Part shown: positions 1-5,838 of the stretch, in pieces | Numbering within the stretch: the first letter of the stretch is position 1 | Layout: the number at the start of each line of letters is the position of its first letter | NCBI GenBank assembly: GCA_028703645.1 | Contig: JAQVML010000030.1 | Coordinates: 1-9,301 of the forward strand | Length of the DNA: 9,301 bases | Source: Eubacteriales bacterium | Lineage (GTDB): Bacteria > Bacillota > Clostridia > Christensenellales > CAG-138 | Direction: 5' to 3' | The notes under the pieces: model-generated | The model's database searches: none | Seen by the model: the letters and a program-made list of their open reading frames with translations, nothing else | What the model was told of the DNA's origin: nothing | Position numbers and translations under genes: made by a program

Positions 1-123
1 GGCGAACCCTTCGGCGTGCTGGATATCGACAGTCCACTGCCGGGCCGGTTTTCGGAGGAGGACGCGCGCAACATGGAGCGGGCGGCGGAGATCATATCCG
101 CGAAAATACGTCACGCTGGATGA
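1..123 (+). CDS. GAF-domain protein, C-terminal end (probable free methionine-(R)-sulfoxide reductase)
   Basis: The window opens inside this gene; only the last 40 codons are present, ending in TGA at 121-123. The visible peptide begins GEPFGVLDIDSP and continues RFSEEDARNMERAAEII. This matches the last strand and closing helix of a GAF domain, where free-methionine-(R)-sulfoxide reductases (fRMsr/YebR family) carry the pattern GVLDIDSP followed by a phenylalanine and an acidic stretch. Members of that family reduce free Met-R-sulfoxide in the cytoplasm as part of oxidative damage repair. The catalytic cysteines lie upstream of the window and cannot be checked, so another GAF protein is possible. 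mntP starts 34 bases downstream with no terminator between them, so the two are probably co-transcribed. Confidence 0.7.
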   Translation, partial: GEPFGVLDIDSPLPGRFSEEDARNMERAAEIISAKIRHAG

Positions 124-157
124 CGTTAGAATCACGACAGAATAAGGACGAATTTGG

Positions 158-730
158 ATGACTTGGATTGAATTGATCTTGACCGCGGTTGCGCTCTCCA
201 TGGACGCATTTGCGGTATCTACTTGCAAGGGACTGAATCTGAGAAAGATGAGCTGGAAACGCGCCGGCATCATCGGCCTCTTTTTCGGCGGATTTCAGGC
301 GCTGATGCCGCTGTTCGGCTGGCTGCTGGGCAAGCAGTTTGAGCACCTGATCACCAGCGTGGATCATTGGATCGTGTTTGCGCTCCTCTCCATCATCGGC
401 GGCAAGATGATCTACGACGCGCTCAAGAGCGGCGACGAGGCAGACTGCCCGGTGGAAGATCGGCTCGATCTCAAGGAGCTGATCGGGCTTTCATTTGCGA
501 CTAGCATTGATGCGCTCGCGGTCGGCATTTCGTTTGCGTTTCTCAATGTTAAGATACTACCGTCCGTTGCGACGATCGGAGTCACAACGTGCCTGCTGTC
601 GATGCTCGGCGTTGCGATTGGGCAGAAGTTCGGCGCAAAATATCAGGATCGCGCTACGTTGATTGGCGGTATCGTGCTGGTTCTCATCGGGCTTAAAATT
701 TTGCTAGAACACCTCGGCGTATTTGGCTGA
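158..730 (+). CDS. mntP: Manganese efflux pump MntP
   Basis: A 190-residue integral membrane protein of the MntP (YebN) family, which exports Mn2+ and protects against manganese excess. The length is typical. It has six predicted membrane helices, roughly at residues 3-24, 35-57, 67-87, 106-128, 132-154 and 166-186. The two halves repeat the family signature: SMDAFAVS (Asp16) in helix 1 and SIDALAVG (Asp118) in helix 4, the acidic residues that line the metal path. The ATG at 158 is preceded by AAGGA at 144-148, nine bases away. No yybP-ykoY (Mn) riboswitch can fit in the 34 bases separating it from the gene upstream, so any metal control would act at the unseen operon promoter. A strong terminator follows 41 bases after the stop. 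The family assignment is secure; manganese as substrate is inferred from the family. Confidence 0.95.
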   Translation: MTWIELILTAVALSMDAFAVSTCKGLNLRKMSWKRAGIIGLFFGGFQALMPLFGWLLGKQFEHLITSVDHWIVFALLSIIGGKMIYDALKSGDEADCPVEDRLDLKELIGLSFATSIDALAVGISFAFLNVKILPSVATIGVTTCLLSMLGVAIGQKFGAKYQDRATLIGGIVLVLIGLKILLEHLGVFG

Positions 731-771
731 AACAGATCAAACATTCGCAAGCAAACAGAAATACAACCATC

Positions 772-800
772 ATTCGCCTCGAAAACGGGGCGAATTTTTT
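772..800 (+). terminator. Rho-independent terminator after mntP
   Basis: A nine-pair stem (772-780 with 787-795, one G-T wobble) encloses a six-base loop and runs directly into six T residues at 795-800. It closes the GAF/mntP transcription unit just ahead of the promoter at 809. Confidence 0.9.
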
Positions 801-808
801 GATTGGGC

Positions 809-837
809 TTGACAAGATTGCGGCACTACGTTATAAA
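809..837 (+). promoter_or_regulatory. SigA-type promoter of the AbrB/ABC exporter operon
   Basis: A perfect -35 box TTGACA (809-814), a 17-base spacer and a -10 box TATAAA (832-837) form a near-consensus vegetative promoter. The expected transcription start is near 844, giving a leader of about 50 bases before the ATG at 894. Such strength fits a promoter that is held down by a repressor. Confidence 0.85.
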
Positions 838-853
838 TATAAAGAAATGAAAA

Positions 854-878
854 GTATGAAAAGTCATACAAGTCATAC
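854..878 (+). repeat. Inverted plus tandem direct repeat, candidate operator
   Basis: GTATGA (854-859) and TCATAC (864-869) form an inverted repeat with a four-base gap. The nine bases AAGTCATAC then occur twice in tandem (861-869 and 870-878). The block lies between the predicted transcription start and the ribosome binding site AAGGAG (884-889) of the AbrB-type gene. This is a natural place for a repressor to block elongation or initiation. Autoregulation by the AbrB-type protein is an inference. Confidence 0.5.
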
Positions 879-893
879 GAAAGAAGGAGCTTC

Positions 894-1193
894 ATGTACG
901 AACCAAAGGGGAAACATATATTCGGAACCGTTAAAGTCGGCGAAAAAGGCCAGATCGTGATCCCAAAGGATGCGCGAGAGATATTCGGCATTCAGCCGGG
1001 GGATAGTCTCGTGGTGCTGGGAGATGAGGCGACGGGGCTTGCGATGATTAAAAACGATGTTTTTCTTTCCCAGGTTGCAAGTGCGATCTTTCAAAAGACA
1101 GCCGAACCCGATCCGGAGAGACCTGCGGGAGAATCTGACGAAGAAATCTATGACGAAATCAAGGAGCGCGTGGAAAAGCGCGCGAAAGAATGA
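894..1193 (+). CDS. AbrB/MazE/SpoVT-family DNA-binding regulator
   Basis: A 99-residue protein whose residues 9-53 form a swapped-hairpin AbrB-type DNA-binding domain. The stretch VGEKGQIVIPKDAREIFGIQPGD matches the family core, in which a GQ(I/V)xIP strand is followed by a short helix and a GDxL turn. Such proteins dimerise through interlocked hairpins and act as repressors or transition-state regulators. The C-terminal third (about residues 70-99) is charged and probably helical, unlike classical AbrB, and may serve oligomerisation. The ATG is set by AAGGAG at 884-889. It is the first gene of the operon with the ABC exporter (its stop lies 14 bases before the preferred ATPase start), a common arrangement in Firmicutes in which the small regulator probably controls its own exporter operon. 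A MazE-type antitoxin role is unlikely because no toxin gene follows. Confidence 0.88.
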   Translation: MYEPKGKHIFGTVKVGEKGQIVIPKDAREIFGIQPGDSLVVLGDEATGLAMIKNDVFLSQVASAIFQKTAEPDPERPAGESDEEIYDEIKERVEKRAKE

Positions 1194-1207
1194 TAAAGGA
1201 CGGTCAT

Positions 1208-1945
1208 ATGGAATTTTCAATTCAAGCCAATGCGCTGAGTAAAAAGTATGGTGCAAAATACGCGGTGGACAACCTGACGCTAGAGATCAAACAAGGCGAA
1301 TTGTTTGCCCTGCTCGGTGTGAACGGCGCGGGCAAAACGACCACGATCAAAATGCTCAGCGGATTGACCTTGCCGACCGGCGGGGACGCGCTGCTGCTTG
1401 GGGACAGCATTGTGAGCGACGCGATTCACGCAAAGGCGAACAACGGTGTCTCACCGCAGGAGACGGCTATCGCGCGAAATTTGAGCGTATTGGAAAACCT
1501 CGCGCTGATGGCGCGTATCTATGGCGCGAGCGCAAAGAACGCCGCTCAACAGGCGCAGGAGATGGCGGAGCAGTTAGGGCTGACGGAGGTAGCCAAAGCC
1601 AAGGCGAAGACGCTCTCCGGCGGCATGCAGCGCAGGCTCAGCATCGGTATGGCGCTGATTTCAAACCCGAAGATTCTGTTTCTGGATGAGCCGACGCTGG
1701 GGTTGGATGTCATCGCGCGACGCGAGCTCTGGTCGGTTGTGCGGCGCTTGAAGGGACAGGTTACCATATTGCTCACCACGCACTATCTGGAGGAAGTGGA
1801 AGCGCTTAGCGACCGTGCGGGCGTTATGGCAAAGGGCAAGCTGGTCGCCATTGGAACAGTGCCGGAACTGATTGCGCAAACGGGCGCGAAAAACTTTGAA
1901 GACGCGTTTATCGTGCTGGCGACAGAAACGGAGGCGATCGCATGA
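1208..1945 (+). CDS. ABC transporter ATP-binding protein (drug/lipid exporter type)
   Basis: A 245-residue ATPase subunit with every motif intact: Walker A GVNGAGKT (37-44), Q-loop Gln84 in SPQET, signature LSGGM (136-140), Walker B ILFLDEP with catalytic Glu161, and switch His192 in THYLEE. The sequence is of the DrrA/CcmA-like group that pairs with ABC-2 permeases to export drugs, lipids or other hydrophobic compounds. The frame is open from an ATG at 1190 that overlaps the preceding stop. I prefer 1208 because AAAGGA (1195-1200) sits seven bases before it and the 1190 start lacks a good binding site; the choice changes only six residues. The C-terminal 25 residues after the ATPase core are short, without a regulatory domain. 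The substrate cannot be told from the sequence. Confidence 0.93.
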   Translation: MEFSIQANALSKKYGAKYAVDNLTLEIKQGELFALLGVNGAGKTTTIKMLSGLTLPTGGDALLLGDSIVSDAIHAKANNGVSPQETAIARNLSVLENLALMARIYGASAKNAAQQAQEMAEQLGLTEVAKAKAKTLSGGMQRRLSIGMALISNPKILFLDEPTLGLDVIARRELWSVVRRLKGQVTILLTTHYLEEVEALSDRAGVMAKGKLVAIGTVPELIAQTGAKNFEDAFIVLATETEAIA

Positions 1946-2682
1946 ATGCAATGACGGCTTTTTCCGGCAGAAACACAAAAGAAATGCTCCGCGATCCGCT
2001 CAACCTTGCGTTTGGACTCGGGTTTCCCGTGATTTTGCTGCTGTTGCTCACCGCAATTCAGCGAAACATCCCTGTCGATCTCTTTCAACTGGAACAGTTG
2101 ACCCCGGGAATTGCAATCTTCGGGCTCTCGTTTATCGCGCTTTTTTCGGCGACGCTGATCAGCAAAGACCGGACGACCTCCTTTTTGATGCGCCTGTTCG
2201 CCTCGCCGATGCGCTCCTCCGACTACATTCTGGGTTACACGATGCCGCTGCTGCCGATGGCGCTCGTACAGGTGTTATTCTGCTATGTGGTGGCGGGGCT
2301 GCTGGGCATGCGCTTAACGCTCAACGTTTTGCTGGCGACGCTTGTTTCGCTGCCTGCCGCCGCGTTTTTCATCGGTATCGGTCTGCTCTGTGGCAGCGCG
2401 CTGACCGATAAGCAGGTAGGTGGCATCTGCGGTGCGCTCCTGACCAACCTCTCCGCCTGGCTCAGCGGAACGTGGTTTGATTTGGACTTGGTGGGCGGCG
2501 TGTTTAAAAAGATTGCATATGCGCTGCCGTTTGCGCATGCGGTCGACGCGGGCAGAGCGGCGCTCAACGGCGATTATGCGTCGATTATGCCGCATCTATG
2601 GTGGGTGATTGGCTACGCGGTGGCGATGCTGATTGCGGCTGTGCTGGTGTTCCGCGCTAAAATGCAGAGGGATAATCTCTAA
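1942..2682 (+). CDS. ABC-2 type transporter permease
   Basis: A 246-residue membrane protein, the partner of the ATPase encoded just upstream. Six hydrophobic helices are visible at about residues 21-40, 55-74, 96-120, 128-152, 157-177 and 219-238, the usual layout of ABC-2 permeases; two copies would assemble with two ATPases. The segment after helix 2 (SKDRTTSFLMRLFASPM) is the cytoplasmic coupling region typical of the family, followed by a Tyr-Ile-Leu-Gly start of helix 3. The start codon overlaps the ATPase stop by ATGA (1942-1945), and GGAGG at 1930-1934 lies seven bases upstream, so translation is coupled and the subunits are made in matched amounts. It is probably an exporter; the substrate is unknown. 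Confidence 0.92.
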   Translation: MNAMTAFSGRNTKEMLRDPLNLAFGLGFPVILLLLLTAIQRNIPVDLFQLEQLTPGIAIFGLSFIALFSATLISKDRTTSFLMRLFASPMRSSDYILGYTMPLLPMALVQVLFCYVVAGLLGMRLTLNVLLATLVSLPAAAFFIGIGLLCGSALTDKQVGGICGALLTNLSAWLSGTWFDLDLVGGVFKKIAYALPFAHAVDAGRAALNGDYASIMPHLWWVIGYAVAMLIAAVLVFRAKMQRDNL

Positions 2683-2700
2683 AAATGAGTCAAACACATA

Positions 2701-2735
2701 GAAAGATGACGCGGTTTCATCCGCGCCATTCTTTC
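2701..2735. terminator. Hairpin between convergent genes, probable bidirectional terminator
   Basis: Arms 2701-2714 and 2721-2735 pair with one bulged T and one A-C mismatch around a six-base loop. The five-pair top is all G-C. It lies in the 64-base gap between the convergent permease and MerR-type genes. The T-runs on either side are poor, so termination efficiency is uncertain. Confidence 0.55.
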
Positions 2736-2746
2736 GTTGAATTTAT

Positions 2747-3154
2747 TTACTTCTTGCAGTATGCGGCGATGGCGCTGCTCATAAACTGCGCTGTGCCCGC
2801 GCCAGATTGATCGATGCTTTTTGCGAATCGCTCGTCCGCGATATACATCTGACCAAGGCCCGCGAGAATCTCGTCGGTGCAGGTGTAGTAGCTTTCGCTG
2901 ATAAACGCTTTCCAGCGCTCAACCAGCGCTTGCGCCTCTGCGGAGGCGGGATCGCTGCCGACCAGCGCCGCAAACGCGGAGAAGATTTCGCCGGATTTTG
3001 CCGCAATTGCGGCTTTGTCGGCCTCCGTCCATTTCGCGGCACGTTTTGTGCTCTCGCGATACGCTTCGGTATTACCCCAGCGTGCTTTGGCTTCTTCGGC
3101 ATACTGATTTCGCAAAGAGTCGATTTCGCTGGTGTCAAACGGTTTGAATTCCAT
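2747..3154 (-). other. Internal in-frame start yielding a stand-alone TipAS-like domain
   Basis: Inside the MerR-type gene, AAAGGAG at 3169-3163 (minus strand) stands eight bases before an in-frame ATG at 3154-3152, codon 111. Initiation here would give a 135-residue protein lacking the DNA-binding domain and consisting only of the TipAS domain. The site falls just after the coiled coil, at the domain border. In Streptomyces lividans tipA a shorter product, TipAS, arises by internal initiation at an equivalent point. That this site is used here is an inference from spacing and position. Confidence 0.55.
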
Positions 3155-3484
3155 TTCTGTTTCTCCTTTCATGGCATTGGAGACAAGCTCGATGAGACGA
3201 TCCAATCGCTCACGCTTCTGCAAGAGCAGGTTGCGGTGCTCCATCAGCGCGCGATTCCGGTCAAACGCGGGGGACGAGAGAATCTGTGCGATTTCGCCAA
3301 GCGGGAAATCCAGTTCCCGATAAAACAAAATTTGCCAGAGCCGCTCTACCGCTGCGTCGTCATAATACCGATATCCGCTCTGCGCGACCTCGCTCGGCTG
3401 CAGAAGACCGATCTGGTCGTAGTGATGCAGCGCGCGAATGGAAACGCCGGACAACTTGCTGAGTGAACCAATGGAATGACGCAT
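2747..3484 (-). CDS. MerR-family activator with TipAS drug-binding domain (TipAL/Mta-like)
   Basis: A 245-residue regulator. Residues 3-70 form the MerR winged helix-turn-helix: the segment SIGSLSKLSGVSIRALHHYD continues into GLLQPSEVAQSGYRYYD. Residues 75-108 form the linker coiled coil. Residues 115-245 form a TipAS domain, recognisable from YAEEAKARWGNTEAYRES and from YYTCTDEILAGLGQMY near the end. In this family binding of thiopeptides or other lipophilic drugs to the C-terminal domain switches on transcription, usually of the gene itself and of export or sequestration genes. Cys202 sits where TipA proteins carry the cysteine implicated in covalent thiopeptide capture; I have not aligned it. 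The ATG at 3484 is fixed by AGGAGGTG (3493-3500), eight bases upstream. The gene converges on the AbrB/ABC exporter operon. A second in-frame start is noted separately. Confidence 0.93.
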   Translation of the reverse strand: MRHSIGSLSKLSGVSIRALHHYDQIGLLQPSEVAQSGYRYYDDAAVERLWQILFYRELDFPLGEIAQILSSPAFDRNRALMEHRNLLLQKRERLDRLIELVSNAMKGETEMEFKPFDTSEIDSLRNQYAEEAKARWGNTEAYRESTKRAAKWTEADKAAIAAKSGEIFSAFAALVGSDPASAEAQALVERWKAFISESYYTCTDEILAGLGQMYIADERFAKSIDQSGAGTAQFMSSAIAAYCKK

Positions 3485-3506
3485 CGTTTCCTCACCTCCT
3501 GATGCT

Positions 3507-3537
3507 ATGGTAAACCATGACGTAACGTCAGAGTCAA
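3507..3537 (-). promoter_or_regulatory. MerR-type promoter with 19-bp spacer and palindromic operator
   Basis: Read on the minus strand, the -35 box TTGACT (3537-3532) and -10 box TACCAT (3512-3507) are separated by 19 bases, the over-long spacer typical of promoters activated by MerR-family proteins. The spacer contains the perfect palindrome TGACGTTACGTCA (3530-3518). This is where the dimer would bind and untwist the DNA. It implies that the TipA-like protein activates its own gene. Transcription would start near 3500, so the ribosome binding site lies at the very 5' end of the mRNA. Confidence 0.8.
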
Positions 3538-3597
3538 GCGGTTTTTAAAAATTATTCCATCAAATATGCTTCCTGCGTGTTCAAGAAAAACGCTTTG

Positions 3598-3606
3598 TGA
3601 TATGAT
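3598..3606 (+). promoter_or_regulatory. Extended -10 promoter of the HD/nitroreductase operon
   Basis: TGATATGAT (3598-3606) is a TGn-extended -10 element. The -35 region 16-17 bases upstream (around 3578-3584) is poor, which the TG extension can compensate. The start would be near 3612-3613, just ahead of a leader hairpin. Confidence 0.55.
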
Positions 3607-3614
3607 CGAGAAAG

Positions 3615-3639
3615 CGGGCATGCGAAAAGCGACTGCCCG
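3615..3639 (+). other. Leader hairpin next to the ribosome binding site
   Basis: CGGGCA (3615-3620) pairs with TGCCCG (3634-3639). The 3' arm ends one base before AAGGAG (3640-3645 including the preceding A), the binding site for the ATG at 3654. It may stabilise the mRNA 5' end or influence initiation; no riboswitch class is recognisable. Confidence 0.4.
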
Positions 3640-3653
3640 AAGGAGAACAACGT

Positions 3654-4229
3654 ATGGAACAACGCGAACTGCTCGACTTTTTACACAGGCTGGAGTGCCT
3701 GAAGACCAACGGACGGCACAGCACCACGGTTGGGGGAATTACGGAGACGGTCGCCGCGCATTCTTGGCGGCTAAGCGTGCTTGCGCTGCTGATTGCGTCG
3801 GAGTTTCCCCAGATCGACGGCAATAAACTCCTTCGCATGTGCGTCATCCATGACTTTGGCGAGGCGATCACCGGCGATATTCCGTCGTTCCTCAAGACTG
3901 ATGCACACGAGGCGACGGAGGTCAACGCGGTTCAATCGCTGCTCGCCACGTTGCCGGAGCCGCAGCAAGGGGAGCTAAGCGCGCTCTTTTCCGAGATGGA
4001 TGCGCTGGAGAGCAAAGAGGCGCGTCTTTATAAAGCACTCGACAAGATGGAAGCGGTGATTCAGCACAATGAAAGCGACATCAGCACCTGGCTGCCGCTG
4101 GAATATGAGCTGCAGCAGACATACGCGGTGGAAAACGCAAGCGAGTTTCCGTATCTAAAGGAACTCAGGGCGTTGATGCTGGCGGACACATTGGAGAAAA
4201 TAGAACAAGCCAAGGAGAAGAAATCATGA
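3654..4229 (+). CDS. HD-domain phosphohydrolase, HDDC2/YfbR-like (probable 5'-deoxynucleotidase)
   Basis: A 191-residue soluble protein with a complete HD metal site: His36 in ETVAAHSWR, the His66-Asp67 doublet in CVIHDFGEAITGD with Glu70 and Asp75, and a downstream Asp130 in KALDKMEAVIQH. The order and spacing match the HDDC2/YfbR branch, whose members hydrolyse deoxynucleoside 5'-monophosphates with a divalent metal and so help balance dNTP pools. The length is typical for the branch. AAGGAG eight bases upstream sets the start. The stop overlaps the start of the nitroreductase gene by ATGA (4226-4229). Substrate preference is taken from the family; nothing here proves nucleotides as the substrate. 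Confidence 0.88.
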   Translation: MEQRELLDFLHRLECLKTNGRHSTTVGGITETVAAHSWRLSVLALLIASEFPQIDGNKLLRMCVIHDFGEAITGDIPSFLKTDAHEATEVNAVQSLLATLPEPQQGELSALFSEMDALESKEARLYKALDKMEAVIQHNESDISTWLPLEYELQQTYAVENASEFPYLKELRALMLADTLEKIEQAKEKKS

Positions 4230-4765
4230 GCGATTATTTTGATTTGATCAAGCGGCGGGAGAGCTGCCGAAACTTTGACCCGAATCGACCGGTGGAGAAG
4301 GAGAAGCTGCAACGCTGCGCCGAGGCGGCGTGGATTGCGCCTTCCGCCTGCAACGGACAGCCGTGGCACTATCTGATCGTAACGAATCCGGAGCTCGCGG
4401 AGAAACTGCGCCCGCTGATGATGGAGCTTGGCATGAACAAGTTTGTTAAAGATTGTCCGGCGTTTGCGGTCGTATTGGAAGAGAGCACGGTGCTGAAAGT
4501 GTCGCTCTCTCAAAAATTCAAAGGTCAGGATTTTGCGCCAATCGACGTCGCATTTTCCGCGTCGCAGTTTTGCTATGCGGCGACGGAGCAGGGGCTATCG
4601 ACCTGCATCATCGGCTGGCACAACGAGCAGAAGATTCGCGAGTTGTTCGATTTGCCCAAAAGCACGCGTGTGCGGTTGATCCTCGCGATTGGTTACGCGG
4701 TGAGCGACGCCCTGCGCGAGAAAAAGCGCAAACCGATCGAAGATGTGATCACCTTTTACGAATAA
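4226..4765 (+). CDS. Nitroreductase-family FMN-dependent oxidoreductase
   Basis: A 179-residue flavoprotein of the nitroreductase superfamily. The N-terminal RRESCRNFD (10-18) is the arginine-rich FMN-phosphate binding motif. PSACNGQPWHY (39-49) is the conserved loop near the flavin, and residues 106-131 end in the GW motif. LILAIGYA (151-158) closes the core. Such enzymes use NAD(P)H to reduce quinones, nitro compounds or related acceptors, acting as homodimers in the cytoplasm; the natural substrate is usually unknown and is not evident here. The region 88-105, the usual variable loop, is short. The start overlaps the HD gene's stop and has AAGGAG about 11 bases upstream, giving translational coupling with the HD phosphohydrolase. 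Confidence 0.9.
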   Translation: MSDYFDLIKRRESCRNFDPNRPVEKEKLQRCAEAAWIAPSACNGQPWHYLIVTNPELAEKLRPLMMELGMNKFVKDCPAFAVVLEESTVLKVSLSQKFKGQDFAPIDVAFSASQFCYAATEQGLSTCIIGWHNEQKIRELFDLPKSTRVRLILAIGYAVSDALREKKRKPIEDVITFYE

Positions 4766-4782
4766 TCAAACGAATCCGGCAA

Positions 4783-4810
4783 AAGCTGTGTGCAGAAATG
4801 TGCGCAGCTT
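4783..4810. terminator. GAAA-loop hairpin between convergent genes
   Basis: Twelve pairs (4783-4794 with 4799-4810, three of them G-T wobbles) enclose a GAAA tetraloop. A short pyrimidine stretch CTTTC follows on the plus strand and TTTTGCC on the minus strand. It sits in the 56-base gap between the convergent nitroreductase and metallophosphoesterase genes and probably terminates both. Confidence 0.65.
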
Positions 4811-4821
4811 CTTTCATCTCG

Positions 4822-5709
4822 TCATGAAACGGGCTTGAGGGTAACGATGGTGAGCTCCGGCGGATTGCCTAGACGCGGCAGCCAGAGCGGCTTTTGCGAG
4901 AGTCCGCGGCTGATGATGAGCGTTTGCTTGCCGAAATCATAGCGCCCGCCGCCATACTTTGGGAAAAAGCCTTGACCCGGCGCATAGAGACCGTTGATCA
5001 CGTGCGGAATGATGATTTGCCCACCATGCGTGTGCCCCGAGAGCATCAGATCAAACCCGTAATGCAGATGGGACTCCACATCGTTTGGCACATGGATGGC
5101 AAGAATCGAGAAGATATCGTCCTTTCGTTGCGATCCTGCGTTCGCTATCTGCCAAAGCTGTTTGGACTTGCCACCCTGACCATCATCCACGCCGAATAGT
5201 TGTACTTGTGTCTCGTTGATCGTCACTATCGTGGAATTTCCCGCGAGAATCGGGATGTCCGCCTCGCACAACAGATCACGAATCGTGCTGAAATCTCCGG
5301 ATTTATACTCGTGGTTACCCGGTATGAAGAAGCAGGAGAAGCGACCGCTGAGCGAGTCGACCAGTTCGACTGCGTGCGAATCGATTCCGTCCTGGTCATA
5401 GATATCGCCTAATAAAAGCACGACATCGGGAGCCGCCTGTTCCAGGGCCGCGACGAGGTCGGTTTGATTTTTGCCGTAGAGCGCCCCATGAAGATCGCTG
5501 AGAATAGCGATTCGAACGTCGTCGTGAATTCTCTCGTCAAAGACCTCATAGTAGCGCGTGACAAATCGCGCCTTCGTGCCCCAGTTCAGCAGCGCAAGGA
5601 GCGTGGCGAACGAAGCGAAAAAGACACAAAAACGCTGTAAAGGCTGTTTTCGCGTTGGCTTTGATTGGCTGGAGTTTGGTTTGAGCGTTGGCTCTGTTTC
5701 GTGACTCAT
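4822..5709 (-). CDS. Membrane-anchored metallophosphoesterase (YkuE-like)
   Basis: A 295-residue protein with a basic N-terminal tail (1-25), one membrane helix (about 27-43) and a calcineurin-like phosphoesterase domain (about 64-292). All two-metal motifs are present: SDLHG (Asp72, His74), GDIYD (Asp102), GNHE (Asn132, His133), His206 in AIHVPND, and GHTHGGQ (His226, His228). The GHTHGGQ ending and the single N-terminal helix are typical of the YkuE group, which acts at the outer face of the membrane; the exact phosphoester substrate is not settled and cannot be read here. The N-terminus has no twin arginine, so Sec export or a signal anchor is likelier. ATG at 5709 is the only usable start in the frame, yet it has no proper ribosome binding site and a promoter lies directly against it. 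It is probably a single-gene unit. Confidence 0.9.
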   Translation of the reverse strand: MSHETEPTLKPNSSQSKPTRKQPLQRFCVFFASFATLLALLNWGTKARFVTRYYEVFDERIHDDVRIAILSDLHGALYGKNQTDLVAALEQAAPDVVLLLGDIYDQDGIDSHAVELVDSLSGRFSCFFIPGNHEYKSGDFSTIRDLLCEADIPILAGNSTIVTINETQVQLFGVDDGQGGKSKQLWQIANAGSQRKDDIFSILAIHVPNDVESHLHYGFDLMLSGHTHGGQIIIPHVINGLYAPGQGFFPKYGGGRYDFGKQTLIISRGLSQKPLWLPRLGNPPELTIVTLKPVS

Positions 5710-5716
5710 GCTCTTG

Positions 5717-5725
5717 AGTATAACA
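5717..5725 (-). promoter_or_regulatory. Extended -10 promoter abutting the metallophosphoesterase start
   Basis: On the minus strand TGTTATACT (5725-5717) is a TGn-extended -10 box. Only seven bases separate it from the ATG at 5709, so transcription would begin at or one base before the start codon. No convincing -35 box is seen at 5739-5745. Confidence 0.45.
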
Positions 5726-5787
5726 AACCTTCCTTGCCTCTGCTAGAGCGGGCACACGTTTGCTACGGAAATGACATATTGCCTTCG

Positions 5788-5838
5788 AAAAAGCGGCGTG
5801 CGCAGAAAGCTGCTTACAAAAAAAGCAGGTGCCGCACG
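5788..5838 (-). other. Second folded segment with T-run downstream of the terminator
   Basis: Between the terminator at 5839-5869 and the metallophosphoesterase promoter, CGTGCG and CGCACG (5797-5802 and 5833-5838) can pair around an inner hairpin CTGCTT/AAGCAG (5810-5815 and 5823-5828). Reading the minus strand, five T residues follow at 5792-5788. It could be a back-up terminator; the outer stem has a long interior loop, so this is weak. Confidence 0.3.

Noticed and set aside
124..157. Possible Mn riboswitch (yybP-ykoY) before mntP
   Set aside because: The gap is only 34 bases, far too short for that RNA, and none of its conserved bases is seen.
894..1193. MazE-type antitoxin reading of the AbrB-family gene
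   Set aside because: No MazF-like or other toxin gene follows; the next genes are an ABC ATPase and permease.
1872..2411. Plus-strand frame of 179 codons across the ABC genes
   Set aside because: It is a shadow of the ATPase and permease genes, whose own frames carry full family motifs and membrane helices.
2807..3466. Plus-strand frame of 219 codons opposite the MerR-type gene
   Set aside because: It is antisense to a clear MerR/TipAS gene, lacks a binding site and has a Cys/Phe/Arg-rich composition typical of a shadow frame.
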